DNA of 64,000 bases from Triatoma infestans (GCA_011037195.1 JAAEAF010001497.1:62001-126000), one strand, 5' to 3'. Counted from the first letter of the stretch, positions 22,481 through 35,202 are shown. The notes: generated by a model not told the origin, from the sequence alone. Numbers and translations: made by a program.

Positions 22481-23375
22481 GGTGATATTTAAATACAATA
22501 TCTAGGTGGGGCTTCCTGCAATCAGTTCGGTACGGCCGCTAATTCCACTATATAACATAACTGATTGCTATTGGAAAGGCATGCCACAAAATGGTTATAA
22601 CAAAAACAAAAAAACGCTCTCTACGTCCTTCTCTAAACACGTTCCCACCCAGTCATTTGATTGGTATAACAGATACTTGGACCTTCGTTGGCCAAAAGGG
22701 CGAGATCTTTTCGACTCAGAACCATTCTTTTAGAGAAATTAACATAACAAAATTAATTAAATTAAAAACTTACTCACTAAAAATAAAAGTTGTTTGAACT
22801 GCCAAGACGAAGTCAATTCATTTACTTTATATTTATATCAAGAGCATTAGAAAGGATAAGTATATGTAAACAACAAACCAATCGATTTGTGCCTCGATTT
22901 AGAAACTTCGACGAGCAATAAGCTGTAAAAGAATGTAAAAAAATAAAATAATGATTTTCAGTTTCTGAGATCCAGTGCTGCTGAAAAGTGAAATGTATTA
23001 ATTTCCTTTCTATCAGCTGATAAAACATAAAAACCACAACAAATATATCCGAATCGCTCACGAAGTAGCAACTTAGAAAGACTATTAGTAATGACGAGCT
23101 TGTTCAGCAATTATATCCAGAATAGCTGATTGATTTACATGTATTGTACACATGTTCAATCTAAATGACTAAGCATTATTAACAAATCAGAAACACTATT
23201 TATTACAAAGCAATTAAGATAATTAATTGTGGGTATGCTGATTCGATTTCCAACATGTCAGTTGCATTAATTTATTATTATTGCAGGTCCTTATCTGGAG
23301 TTGATTTCCAGTTGAATCACTCACTTTTCTAATCACTTCTATTGGCAGTTCTTATTAATCAATAAATTTTACCTC
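22480..23375. other. No recognised feature
   Basis: AT-rich DNA. The short frames at 22506-22797 show no domain that I recognise. Confidence 0.4.
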
Positions 23376-23379
23376 TTTG

Positions 23380-23880
23380 CCAATAGCAAAACAGGAAATG
23401 AGTTTGACATTCCATCTTTCAAAAAATGAAAATCTTTTGCAAAAACATTAACACAACTGTTTTTTATTGTTGTGGCACTTCCATAATATTAATAATACCA
23501 CTAGAAGCACTGTTAGAATACTAAATTTGAAGAAAATTGGGTAACCGGATCAATAAGTTTCTGAGTTTTTTGGACTTTTCTCGAAAACAACTATTAAAGA
23601 TAGAGGTAGATTTCCTTTAAACTTGGTGTCCTAACTTGCACAGAGCTATCACTCTTATTTGTAATATTTCTGAAAAAAAAAAAACAATTTTAAGTGGTTC
23701 TGTGTGATGTGAGGCGTTAAAATTCAAACTTGTGTTTGTTCAATATTATTGGTCCACTAGAATTTACGTCAGGACATCAAAGCAAAATTTGAAATTGAAA
23801 TAAAATTTGTCCCTTCTAGTTTCTACAGATTACTATATTGAGAGAGGTGAGAGAAAGTCGTAAGTTTTTGTGTTGGTAGT
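23380..23880 (+). repeat. Dispersed repeat family A fragment
   Basis: Motifs TTTCTCGAAAACAACTATTA, CAGAGCTATCACTCTTATTT and GAGAGAAAGTCGTAAGTTTT follow the plus-strand order, ending with a degenerate tail block. Confidence 0.5.
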
Positions 23881-24600
23881 TTGTGGCCACATTCTCCACT
23901 ATGTGGTATGATTTCTATTAGGGCTAAACTTCAAAATGTTTAATCTAAACTACTTTATTTTCTGATTAAATACCACCTTGGACCTATCAACCTTGTCAAT
24001 AGACAGATCCCTTCTTATACTTTTTATATCAAGAAGTTCGGAGACTATAACTCTGCCAGTACAAACCAATCTTTCACTCCAACATCGCCAGTGTTCGTCT
24101 ATGCTCGATTTTACTTTCTCTTATTAGTATTCTTGGCCAATATAAACTCCAATATAAATAGTATTCATTTATATTTACGAACTAAATGATTACGTCTTCT
24201 CCAGAACTGAAACTAAATGATTGCAGAATACTTACTTCTTCCTCACTTTGCTTTTTATGTTCAACGTTAACCACTTTATTATGAAATTATATAAAGAGAA
24301 GAAAACGCTAATTGATATAATTGTGACACGTGTACTATTTTTATCAAGCAATTATAACGACAAAAATAGGCTATTATATTAAAGAAAAACAAAGCTTCGA
24401 TGTTTAAAGTAAAAATATATTTCACGTTAATAATAACAAACAATAATGTTCGAGATATTTCATTTTTTATATTATTGCTTACAATATTTTTCCTTTTTAT
24501 TTTTTTTATTTCCTTTTTTAAACAGTGCCAAAAAAACACTTGGATTACTTTCTAAATAAAATAAATAAATTCAGGTGCCAAAAATATGCGAGAATTCATT
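23880..24600. other. No recognised feature (AT-rich)
   Basis: Nothing supported apart from an isolated TTTACTTTCTCTTATTAGTA, which resembles a family A head, near 24109. Confidence 0.4.
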
Positions 24601-24603
24601 TTT

Positions 24604-25690
24604 GAAAGCATTTTGTAGAACAAAAAATCTAGTGTGGAACACTCCATACCACTTTCTATTCCTGTCAAATTTATTACATTTATATAATGAAACCCGCCGA
24701 GTGTTTTATGGAGCAAATCACAGAAAACTGAAAAAAATAACAAACAAAAAACCTGCTCACTAAAGTTGGACTTCCAGATGATCCATTTTGTTCAAACACG
24801 GAATTTTGGTAACATAACATTTAATTTTGATTAATATTATATAGATGATGGGAATCATATAATAACACATGAAAAAAACAACTTTAAAAGAAATCATAAC
24901 CCCACTCCTCCCCCCAAAACCCCTCTTAAATGTATTTTCCTGGAAAAATGTTACAAATAAAAGTTGTAGCTCTTTAAATTTGTAACTTAATATTCCAAAT
25001 TAAAGAAAACCATTGGAGCCATTTTCAAGAAATCTCAGAAAACTGTTAGATACATTCTAGTAAAGTGTTGACCGATTTTGTTCAAAACCTTATTGTGGAA
25101 TCCTCAGAATGCACTCAAAATCCTATTTTTTTTTCTTTTTTTAAAGAAACAATGTTCCAAATAAAACTAATACGTTTGTTATCTTTGCAGCAAACATTCC
25201 AAGTTCAAAGAAAACCATCGCACTCATTTTTGAAAAAAATAAACTCAAAAATCAATTCCATAAAGTTGCACTTTCGGTTAACCTATTTTCATCAGATTTA
25301 GAATTCTGGTAAACCTTTTTAAACTGCCTATTATAGAGGAGGCAGCACCATACCACCATCAATGTTGCAGCTCCACCCCCTCCAAATCCCTTTAAAGGCA
25401 TTATGTACACAGACAATGGGCGAAATTTAAAGTAAAAATTAGTTAAAAATAGCATTTTCGACAAAATCCCGAAAAGCTATGGGGAGGGTGATTTTCAGTA
25501 AAATCAAACACTTCCGGTTCACGGATTTTGGTTCGAAATCTTCGTGTCGGTTGACGTGGTTACGTTATGAAATATCAACTTTAGAGTTACCTGGGATTTT
25601 TCGTCTTTGAGATTAATTTCCAAAATTTCGATACGAAAACAAATAATTACTTCCTTTTATAACAACAGTAAGGGAAAGTAAATAACTTAT
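24604..25690 (-). repeat. Dispersed repeat family A, full-length minus copy
   Basis: Starts with the reverse tail block (AAAAAATCTAGTGTGGAACA, CTCC, ACTTTCT) and ends at ACAACAGTAAGGGAAAGTAA. Between them are TTTTCCTGGAAAAATGTTAC, three CACTTCCGG-type blocks (24766, 25265, 25509) and AACCCCTCTTAAATGTATTT. The internal block is duplicated, making this copy longer than the 0.95-kb form. Confidence 0.7.
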
Positions 25691-26080
25691 ATTTCTCTAG
25701 TATATATCTTGGAAATTGTATGGCAGAAGATTGTGTGGTCGGTACTCCTCAAGGTTGTTAGGACGTTAGAAAATATCTGACAATGCTAAAGCCTACCATT
25801 TTTATACTAGTTATTTCTAATCAACTCTATTAATGCAATGTCGGTGCTAATTAAAGACATACGATCCCATTATAACAGATAACAATTTATAGTCTTGCGT
25901 TATTCTCTCCCGAGGCCTAGGACCTCGGTATTGTGGTTCAATTATATTTAAATTAAACATGTACTAGTGGTATAAATTCCACTGCCTATTGAATATGTAT
26001 ATATAGCGAGGGGTCACCAAATCTATAGGTCATGAATTCATCGTATGCACATTCCAATTTATAAAAATATATTTTATTTA
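25690..26080. other. No recognised feature
   Basis: AT-rich DNA between two family A copies. Confidence 0.4.
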
Positions 26081-26410
26081 AGAAAGTTAACTATATTTAT
26101 TTCACAAACAGCTAATATTAATACACATCAGCAGCATTGATGGAATTCCAGATTCGCAGTGAATCGGTTCGCACCAGACCTGCGACTTTACAAACTGAAT
26201 AGGTTTATGAATTGTTGCGAATTATCTTGAAAACGGCTACAGTGAGTCACTTTAAATTTGGATAATACTATTAACTGGACAGTGACAGTCACACCTATCA
26301 CTTTTATTTGATACATTTTTCTAGAAAAAAACTGATTTCAGATAGACTGCGCAATTTATGGGGCGGCTCAATTTCAAGTGTTATTTCGGTTTGGTTCTAT
26401 GTTATTGACG
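26080..26410 (+). repeat. Dispersed repeat family A fragment
   Basis: Carries ATCTTGAAAACGGCTACAGT, CCTATCACTTTTATTTGATA and CATTTTTCTAGAAAAAAACT in the plus order. Confidence 0.5.
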
Positions 26411-26419
26411 TGATGTTCA

Positions 26420-27010
26420 CTATCCTGACTGGTTGAGTTGGTAGGCTTGTACTTGGTCTCTCCCCCCAACTGCTATATCATGTGAGGAAAATTTGATGTT
26501 TAAGTAAAATTTGTCATGATATATATAACTTTATGAAAAACGATGCACGTTTTCTCATAGCGGTGGTAGTGGTGAGTTAGTAGTAGGAGAGTGTTTTGGG
26601 GGTTGTGGGTGGGGAGTGTTAACGTAAAAACGTATTCTACGCATGATGCAACTGTCATATGCAAAATTGTGGTTCATCGAATTTTTTTACTTTTTTCATT
26701 ACTAAATATGGAAATTGATTTAACATTGATATCAAATTCTTTTCGGCTTAAGAAAGATATAAATCAACAAAACAATAATGGCTTTTATCAAACGCTAGTC
26801 TTGACAAAGTGCCATTCGGGCATGCAGCCCGCTATTGAATTGAACCATGATTAAGTGGTAACCGAAACATTTTTATTTCTATATACCCAGAGGAAGAACA
26901 GGATATAGATGGGAGGATGAGAATCCTGGCCAGAACAAGTATACTATAGGTGGAACTACGTGATCAATTGAAGCGTGGCAAGTGGTACCTCAATTTCGTT
27001 TTACAATACC
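26420..27010. other. No recognised feature
   Basis: The frame at 26591-26854 has no recognised domain. A T-run follows at 27035-27050. Confidence 0.4.
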
Positions 27011-27029
27011 TATGTTTTCTTATGATTTT

Positions 27030-27960
27030 CAACATTTTTTTTTTTTTTTTTACTTTTTCTTGACTACTGTGTATGTGTGTGAGAGGGGGGGAGACAGAAA
27101 AACAAAACAAAATCTCTCAAAAAAGGAAACTGTGAGCTCAAACCAGACATGCTTTTAGGAACTACCATCATAAGGATCCCATTAAAGGTTTTCGGTCAAA
27201 ATCATATGAACAGGAAGTGCAACATTACTGAATGGTAATTGCTCTATAATATTATATCAATACGATGTATGTTTCCAACATCCGGTGGAAATTATCTGAC
27301 CATTAGTAAAAACAAAACTGGTGTGAAACATGAGCAGGACTTTCCCTACCCAACTACATACTACTACTATATATATAGCACCAATACAAGGACACATTTT
27401 TGTGAAACTTCAAATTTTCATAACATTTAATGTAAACAGAGTGGGGAGACAAGTACCCACTCCAGACAGGTAGTACAAGTGATTGTAGTCCAGCAGAGAG
27501 AGCTCATATAAATTGTAAATTGAAATTTGAAGTTAACGTCACAAATTCTGCTAAACTATTTAAAATCAATTTCTTCATAAAAATGTTACAAACAAAAGCG
27601 ATACGGACCAACCACAACGTATTTTGCGGTAAGGGTTCGGTCCAAATTCATCAACCAGAACTGCGATTTGATTTGTTTGTTTTTTTTATTTTAGTTTTCC
27701 GCAATTTTCTCAAAAACGGTTACAACGATTTTCTTTAATCTTATATATTCCTTACTCACCTGAATGCTTATCACTTTTATCACTTTGAAACATTTTTCAT
27801 GGAAAATGGATTTCTGGTAAAGCAGCAAACTTGTAAGTTTTCCTTTTTTCAAGCATCACTTCAGTACAATGTATGGTTCTACTACTTATGTAGTATCAAT
27901 GGTATTAGAATTACAAATCTGATGAAAATCGGTTAACCAGTAGTCCGGTAATTGATACAT
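27030..27960 (+). repeat. Dispersed repeat family A, diverged plus copies
   Basis: Motifs include GTGAGCTCAAACCAGACATG, AAATTCATCAACCAGAACTG, TTTTCTCAAAAACGGTTACA, CACTTTTATCACTTTGAAAC and ATGAAAATCGGTTAACCAGT. A reversed tail block (AAACTGGTGTGAAACATGAG) near 27318 shows a second, oppositely oriented piece. Confidence 0.55.
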
Positions 27961-28930
27961 TTAAATATATGAATCTAATACATATTGAAAGAGACTTCCT
28001 TGTCTGGAAAAAACAAAAAAACAACAATAAGAAAAGAAATACGAACGAAAACATTCAATATTGTGACCGATGCTCAATTGCAAAAGATGCAATTATTAAG
28101 CTCGGTAATGAGAACGATCAACTCACACCATTCAGCTGGGGCTCTGGTTGAAATAATAACAAAACCAACAACATATTCTGCAATAAAATTATTTAGAATT
28201 ATTGCGTGCGACCAATAGTAATTAATTAAATTCAGTAGGTGTCGCATGATGCTAGAGTTAGGTGGCGGACGACTAGCAGAATAAGGATGGTTACGTCAGC
28301 CAAGAGAACAAGGTAATGACTTCTATGATCACATGACGTAGTCGCCTGTCTCCAAAGTCACCCAATAATAATTCAAACGTAGTAAAAGTAAATAGTATAA
28401 TACAAATAAAATAAATTTATTTATTTAAAATAAAGTCAACGAAACACGTCAGACAAGAAACCAAAGAGAAAGAGAAACAGAGAGAAAAAAAATATCGTAC
28501 TAAGAACACAAGAGACAGGCCTGAGTGTTACTAGTACTGCTCTCTACCGAAAAACTCTACTGCTAGAGGCACTATGATCCTCTCTCCTACACTGTTTTTT
28601 TGTTTTACTTTTTTTTTCTAGGTTGGCTTCATTTTGTACTACACCTAAATTTTGGTACAAGTCCAGATTTTTTTTCTCTATACAAAATGTCCTTGAGGCC
28701 CTCAAATAAACACATCACAAACTTCTTTTATAATCGGATGCCAAATTTCACTTATAATTCATTTGTTTCATCACTAAGCAATGCATAGAGATAACAATTT
28801 TAATGTGAGGTGTATAAACTCATTAATCTACATAATTATTATTATTTTTAGTAGGATGAATATAATTATTATAAATGGCCAATGGTTATTAAATTTTTAT
28901 CTATTTACGAATTAAACCCGGCCATCCAAA
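27960..28930. other. No recognised feature
   Basis: AT-rich DNA. The overlapping frames at 27969-28218 show no recognised domain. Confidence 0.4.
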
Positions 28931-30270
28931 TGAATGTATTTTTTCACATTACTTTCTCCTTATGCTGCAAGAGAAATAATTGCCAAGGTGTCAAATTTCC
29001 AAAATTGAATTAGCAAAGGAAATTCATGTTTTGAAAAAATTTTCAAGTGTTTCTGTATATGTGCGAAACCCACAAGCCTTCAAAATGTGTTTTTTTAGTA
29101 CTGGTCTCTCTCTTTCTCTCTCACTGTCTATCTGTCTGTCTGCTGATGCATGTGTTATCTACGCAGGAAGGTGAGTCATAACAATCCGTTTGGATATCAC
29201 CTGTTATCCGACAGGAAGGTAATTCGTCAAAATCTATCCAAAGTAACAAAACACATTGTTGCATGGATATTTCAGTTTATTCCATTTGCTTTTTTCCTGG
29301 AAAACGGCTACAGCGATATTCATTAAATTGTGTTCGCGCACTATCCACATTTAGGTCATATCACTTTTATGAAAACGCTGTTCGCGTCCGAGATAGTTCT
29401 CACGTTGCCCCCTGGATATCCAACTACACGAACAACATCAATCGCCAGCGCAGCGTAGTTCTTTTAAACTGGGCCGCGCAACGCTGAATGACTGAATAGC
29501 CGAAGTGATGGCGCAGGGAAAAAAAAGCTTTTATGAAAACAATTTTCTAGTGAAAAAGTCAAATTTACAACGTTTCTACGAGAGCTGTACTACCTACATC
29601 AAAGCTAATTTATCATTACAATAATATGTAGTATAAAATGCAACAAATCATTTTATAAAAATTACAGTTTTGAAGCAAATTTATCAATTTACATTTATAA
29701 ATAATATTAATACGACGAGGAAGTGGGAGTTTGAAATTTCCTCGAAAACGGTTATATTTCTCTAAAGGCAATGCTTGCTGCATAGTTAGAAACTTATCAC
29801 TTTTATTTGAAATATTTTTGAAAAAATCGATTTAGGAAAGTTAGTGGAGGTATGTCAGTTTGTTTAAATTTAAATTTGCTCAAGCTTTCTTGGTTTTGAC
29901 ATTGAGCGCTCCAATAAGACCACTCAGGTATATAAGTAAAATCCCCACCACATTTTTATGGCCGTCCCAACTAAACATTGTAAAGTAACAATTTTGAAGT
30001 AAATTTCTTGACTAAACTGTATTAGTAATTAGAGAAATTAAAGTCGTGTGAGTGTTTCACACTAGATCCTTGTTGCGAATGGTATGTGCGGAACATCTCA
30101 AACAAGAAAAATCGTTCCTTTTTAAGTACCGCCAACGACTAGTTTTCGGGCAAAATCCATCAACCGGAGGTGTGATTTTACTGATTTTTTTCTTCTTCTT
30201 TCAGGTTTTAGCGATTTGGATTCAAAATTTCAGGTTTCAGTTGAACGATTTTTTTTTAAACTTTAATACT
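28930..30270 (+). repeat. Dispersed repeat family A, plus copies interrupted by a retroposon
   Basis: A head-like block at 28950-29010, TATCCGACAGGAAGGTAATT, TCCTGGAAAACGGCTACAGC and CATATCACTTTTATGAAAAC (29358) are interrupted by the 29377-29527 insert, then resume with ACAATTTTCTAGTGAAAAAG. A tail block at about 30030-30062 (GTCGTGTGAGTGTTTCACAC) is followed by another partial unit. Confidence 0.6.
29364..29540 (+). mobile_element. A-tailed short retroposon with 13-bp target duplication
   Basis: A 151-bp, visibly GC-richer insert (29377-29527) lies between exact copies of CTTTTATGAAAAC (29364-29376 and 29528-29540). It begins GCTGTTCGCGTCCGAGA, whose GTTCGCGTCC fits a Pol III B box, and ends GGCGCAGGG plus A8. 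Target duplication plus A tail are hallmarks of LINE-mediated insertion. The source RNA is not recognised. It does not resemble the 18-kb/44-kb SINE body. Confidence 0.7.
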
Positions 30271-30380
30271 AATTACATTGCATACTGGTATTTCATCCGG
30301 CGCAGCATGCATATTTCTCATATTCCTGACCGGTTTCGGATTTTCATCCATCCTCAGACCAAATTTAAGTGGTGTAGAGA
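30270..30380 (+). mobile_element. Family B fragment
   Basis: GCAGCATGCATATTTCTCAT, TCCTGACCGGTTTCGGATTT and TCATCCATCCTCAGACC match the 10420 and 57946 family B copies in order. Only one arm is present, so it cannot fold back. Confidence 0.5.
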
Positions 30381-30449
30381 GTTTATATCGGACTTAAGAT
30401 CGGACCCACATATTCAATATATATGTACTCTAGGTATTTTCTAGGGATT

Positions 30450-31345
30450 CCCGGGGTTATCAGCAACTTTCAGCTTTCCTCTATAGCGCCAGTTCAGCAC
30501 AATGTATGGTTGGATCTATCACCTGTATAACTTAAGGTAGTTAGAATTCCAAATTGAAGAAAATCAGTTAGCCACAAGTGCGTGTTTACACATTAGGCTT
30601 CTAAAATTTCCAGCAACTGTTTATTTCTATTTAATTTTGTTTAGAGGTAGAATCAACTAGTACAGCTCTTTAGACGGAAAAAACCTCTCCCCCCTTAAAT
30701 TAGTTTACCCGGAGAAATGTTTGAAATAAAAGTTGTAGCTCTTTATTGGTATAGTTCACATTTTTAGTTTAAAGAAAATCATTGCAGCCGTTTTAAAGAA
30801 AATAGCAGGAAAACTGAAAAATACTTTTCAGTAAAAACGCAGTTTCGGTCATCCAATTTTCTTTAAAATCGGAATTTCAACAACATTTTCAATTCTAATT
30901 AATATTATTTAGATGATAGAATTGTGTAATAAACTGAAATAGCACTTTAGAGGAAGTATAACCCCATCCCTCTCCCAAAAGTGCCTTAAATGAATTTTCC
31001 CGGAGAAATATTTCAAATAAAAGTCGTACCTCTTCGCATGTGTAGTTGATGTATCAAGCTTAAAAACAAATGGAGCCTTTTTCGCAAAAATTGCAAAAAA
31101 GTAGAAAATCTATGGAGTTAAACACACGACAACTTACTGTCGTATCCCACGGTTATAACCAAACAGAATATCAAGTTTTTGTTCACATACACGATATTTC
31201 GTTTTTGTTCACATACGAGTACACCATTTTCTAAAAACCCTCTTTTTGTACTCAGGGGATCTCGAAACGTGTGAAAATTCGATTACGAAAATTTGACTCG
31301 ATTACAATACCTCCGCTTACTGGGAGTAAGTGAAAATAAAAATTG
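30450..31345 (-). repeat. Dispersed repeat family A, minus copy
   Basis: Contains AATAAAAGTTGTAGCTCTTT, ACGCAGTTTCGGTCATCCAA, AACCCCATCCCTCTCCCAAA, AAGTGCCTTAAATGAATTTT, and ends with the reversed head TACTGGGAGTAAGTGAAAAT. The first 180 bases are plus-strand fragments. Confidence 0.6.
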
Positions 31346-32415
31346 AGTTTTTTTATAAAACAGCTCCAGGCCTTCACATACACGCTCTAATGCCTTTTTA
31401 TAAGTTATAAAGTGGGAAAATGTATCATACAACCTGGGGGCAATAACACAATATCCATAATCGCCCCAGCTATTTAAATTCATCAAATCCCGAAACTTTC
31501 ACTGGTCACAGTTTTAGTCGTACTTCAGCATCTGCACACGTTTAATAAAGGCGGAGATTTACTCCAACTTAAACAACACGAGGGTGGGAATAGTGCAACT
31601 GTTGGCGAAGGTTATGGAAACCAAACAAAATAAGCACAGCCAACCTAATTCTGCAGAAGCAAGATCAGTCACAATCCACATTTACAAATGTGAATGTGAT
31701 TCAGAGTTCTAGAAACGATAATACCAGGCCATCCGACAATAAACTGTCCATCAGCAATTATGGACAAATTATACATTTAATATAACTATTAACAATTAAA
31801 CTTGAAAGTTGTGAATAAAGATCATTACTGTTTATTTGTGGACTTGTTTTTGTTTGTGACTGTTGTAGAACAAATATAATATCTAACTTTGGGGAAAAGT
31901 TCTTTACAACAACTCTCTCGTTCAATCGCCACATTCACTAACATGTCCTGAGGCCTCTTATTACCTGAAAAAAATTTTCATCCAGATCTTTTATGAAAAA
32001 TATTTTCTCAACAGAGTGTACACAATTTTGTGAAAATTTTCCACTTCCAAATTTTCTTAAATACCAGCAAGCCTGAACTCACTGATTCCCTTCTCAACAA
32101 GATAATAATAAATTATCTGTATCCCCAGTTGACTAGATTTAAAAAAGCTGATTGTTCATTATTTATTATCTTACACTGCAGTGTAAACTCAATAACATTG
32201 TTAATTAATTATCAGATTACTTTATTGTTATGAATCATGCATACATTTACCAAGAAATTACTAAAAAATATTTTTAATGTTTTTATTCAGGATTGCGATA
32301 ATGATAATGCGCATATTTGGATTGTTTTTTCACAAATTATGAAAATGAAGCAGCAAAATTACATGAATTTTACTGAAATCACTTTTTCTAATTGATAAAT
32401 TTTCTTCTAATATGA
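31345..32415. other. No recognised feature
   Basis: Non-repetitive-looking DNA without a supported frame. Confidence 0.4.
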
Positions 32416-32419
32416 ATGT

Positions 32420-32940
32420 TTACTTTCTCTTACTCCTTACTACAGTAAGAGAAAGCATATTACGAATGTGTCTAATTTTCGAAATTGAGTTTGCACCGGA
32501 AATATACGTTTGAGGCTCCGTAGTACGGAAATAATGTAAGTGATAATGGTGTCTCTCTATCTCTCGCTCTCATACACACACAAACACAAACTGGGTGAAT
32601 GTATGTATGTATATGTGAAGAAAATATCACAAAAACTATAAAACACAGGAAGCCAAAGAGCTTGACAATAAGGTTGTGGTCTAAATCGGTCAACCGGAAG
32701 TACTATACTTTAGTGATTTTGTTTTTTGTTTTTTAGTGTTTTGATATTTTTAACCAATACGGCTGCAACGATTTTCTTTAAACTTAGTATATCAAGTTCA
32801 CATACAGCGTGCTACAACTTTATTTCAAACATTTCTCCGCGAATATTCATTTAAGGTGGGTTTTGAAGGAGGGGACCGATTATGTTTTCGTCTAAAGTGC
32901 TGTTTTAATTTACTATACGGTTCCATCATCCATATAATAT
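32420..32940 (+). repeat. Dispersed repeat family A, head fragment
   Basis: TTTACTTTCTCTTACTCCTT and CAGTAAGAGAAAGCATATTA at about 32420-32460 form the inverted head pair, followed by TTTTCGAAATTGAGTTTGCA, AATCGGTCAACCGGAAGTAC and AACTTTATTTCAAACATTTC. Confidence 0.65.
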
Positions 32941-32944
32941 TATT

Positions 32945-33907
32945 TTAAAAAAATCTGGTGTAAAACACCCACACAACTTTCTCCTACTCCAGTTCTCAAA
33001 CTTATAATTGACAATATGACAAAGTTTGTGTACCAAATTTAACGAAATTCGTCGAAAACTGTCCAATAAAAGCGACTTCTGGTTTACTAATTTTCTTAAA
33101 ACTCGGAATTTTCGTCATCTATTTATTTCTAATTAATTTTGTTTGGACTATAGAATTGTATAATCAACTAAGATAGCACTTTAGATGAAGCTGTAACCCC
33201 ACCGCTCCCCCAAAAGTGCCCTTAAATGAATTTTCTCAGGGAAATGTATCAAATAAAAGACGTAGAACTTTGCATGTTTACTTTATACTTAGTTTCAAGA
33301 AAATCATCGGAGACATTTTTGAGAAAATCGAGAAAAAGTGAAAAAATCATTTAGTAAAGTGTTCAAATAAACGCACTTCCAGTTATCCGATTTTTTTCAA
33401 ACTCGGAATTTCAACAAAATATTTAATTCTAATTAACATTATTTAGATGACAGAATTATCTAATAAACTGAAATAGCAGTTAACATGAAAACCTAACCCT
33501 ACCGCTCCCCCAGAAGTGCCCTTAAATGAATTTTCTCGGAGAAACGTTTCAAATAAAAGTTGTAGCTCTTTGCATGTGTAGTGAAGAAAATCGTCGGAGC
33601 CATTTTTGAGAAAATCGCAAAAACGTAAAAAAACAACTAGTAAGTGGTACTTCCGGTTGAGGAATTTTGACAGATAACGCACCGTCAAATCCCATGGTGA
33701 TACTTAAACGGAATATCAGGTTTCAACTTTCTACGGTTTTTCGTATTTGAGCTATGCTGTTCACACACACACACACACACGGACCATTTGCTAAAAACTT
33801 CTTCTTTGGGCTCAGGGGACCTCAAAACGGATATTTCCGGTGAAAACTCGATTTCGAAAATTTGACACGATTTCAATATTCCTCTACTAGGATAAAGTAA
33901 TAGGTAA
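32945..33907 (-). repeat. Dispersed repeat family A, full-length minus copy
   Basis: Starts AAAAAATCTGGTGTAAAACA then CAACTTTCTCCTACTCC, ends CTACTAGGATAAAGTAATAG. Inside, the block with CTTCCGGTT/CCGATTTTCTT plus a pyrimidine-rich CCCCACCGCTCCCCCAAAAG motif plus AAATAAAAG occurs twice in tandem, showing the modular build of the unit. Confidence 0.75.
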
Positions 33908-34266
33908 ATATGTTGCCGAAATTTCCGAGTTTGACTGGAAGTGCGATTTAACTGAACAATTTTTTTTTCAGTTTTCCGCAATTTTCTCTATGCACACATC
34001 GGCCGGCTGGTTTCATTGAACTTGATATACATACTGATTCTATAACTATCACTTTTGTCTGAAGCATTTTCGAGAAAATTCATTTAAGGGAACCTTTGGG
34101 GTTGGGGCAAGTTGCGCTTTCCTAAAAAAAAATAAATAGTTTTCATAAAGTTTAGATTCCCCCCCCCCATTCCAACTGAACATCTAATAATAATTATATG
34201 TAAAACGAGTTAATCAATATAACTGTAAATTTAGTAAGAGAAAGTCGTGTAGTGTTTCACACTAGA
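33908..34266 (+). repeat. Dispersed repeat family A, 3' half joined head-to-tail to the next copy
   Basis: Ends with AGTAAGAGAAAGTCGTGTAG, TGTTTCACACTAGAC, after which the head of the next copy begins within a few bases. Confidence 0.7.
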
Positions 34267-35202
34267 CTTTTTTACTTTCTCTCACTCCTAGTAAGAGGAA
34301 GTATTGTAATCGTGTCAAATTTTCGATATCGAGTTTGCATCGGAAATATCCGTTTTGAGGTCCTGAGTCCAAAAAAGTGGTTTTCAGCAAAAGGTCTGTG
34401 TGTGTCTGTTAGTATGTATGTGAACAGCATAGCTCAAAAGCAAAAATTCGTAGAAAGTTCAAACTTGATATTCCGTTTAGTTATCACCATGGGATCCTAC
34501 AGTGGGTCATCTGTCAAAATTCCTCAACCGGAAGTACCACTTTACTAGTTTTTTTTTTTTACGCTTTGCGATTTTCTTCGAACTTGACATATCAACTACA
34601 CATACTAACAGCTACAACTTTTATTTGAAACATTTCTTCGGGAAAATTCATTTAAGGGCAGTTCTGAGGAAGGGGGGAGGCTTTCATCTAAAGTGCTATT
34701 TCAGTTTATTAGACAATTCTATCATCTAAATAATGTTAATTAGAATTAAATATGTTGTTGAAATTCCGAGTTTGAAAAAGATCGGATGACCGGAAGTGCG
34801 TTTACTTTACTAAATGATTTTTTCACTTTTTCGCAATTTTCTCTAAAATGGCTTCGGCAATTTTCTTGAAACATGCAATATAAACTAAACATACAAAGAT
34901 CTACAACTTTTACTTAAAATATTTCTCTGGGACACTTTTAGGGGAGGGGTGGGGTTATGTTTTTCTCTAGAATGCTATCACAGTTGATTATACAATTCTA
35001 TCACCCAAAGAAAATTAATTACAAAAAATAGATGGCCAAAATTACGAGTTTCAAGGAAATTAGTAAACCGGAAGTGCGCTTTTACTGAACAGTTGTTCAG
35101 TTTTCGATGAATTTCATTAAATTTGGACACAACTATAAAATTTGTCAATTATAATTTACAGTAAGAGAAAGTTGTGTGAGTGTTTCACACCAGATTTTTT
35201 AC
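34267..35202 (+). repeat. Dispersed repeat family A, reference full-length plus copy
   Basis: Head: TTTTACTTTCTCTCACTCCT, AGTAAGAGGAAGTATTGTAA, TTTCGATATCGAGTTTGCAT. Body: AACAGCATAGCTCAAAAGCA, CCATGGGATCCTACAG, TCCTCAACCGGAAGTACCAC, CTACAACTTTTATTTGAAAC, AATTCTATCATCTAAATAAT, GATGACCGGAAGTGCG. Tail: CAGTAAGAGAAAGTTGTGTG, AGTGTTTCACACCAGA. No reading frame spans it. Head and tail hold inverted ACTTTCTCT / AGAGAAAGT blocks, so it could be a non-autonomous DNA element, but its class is open. Confidence 0.8.
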
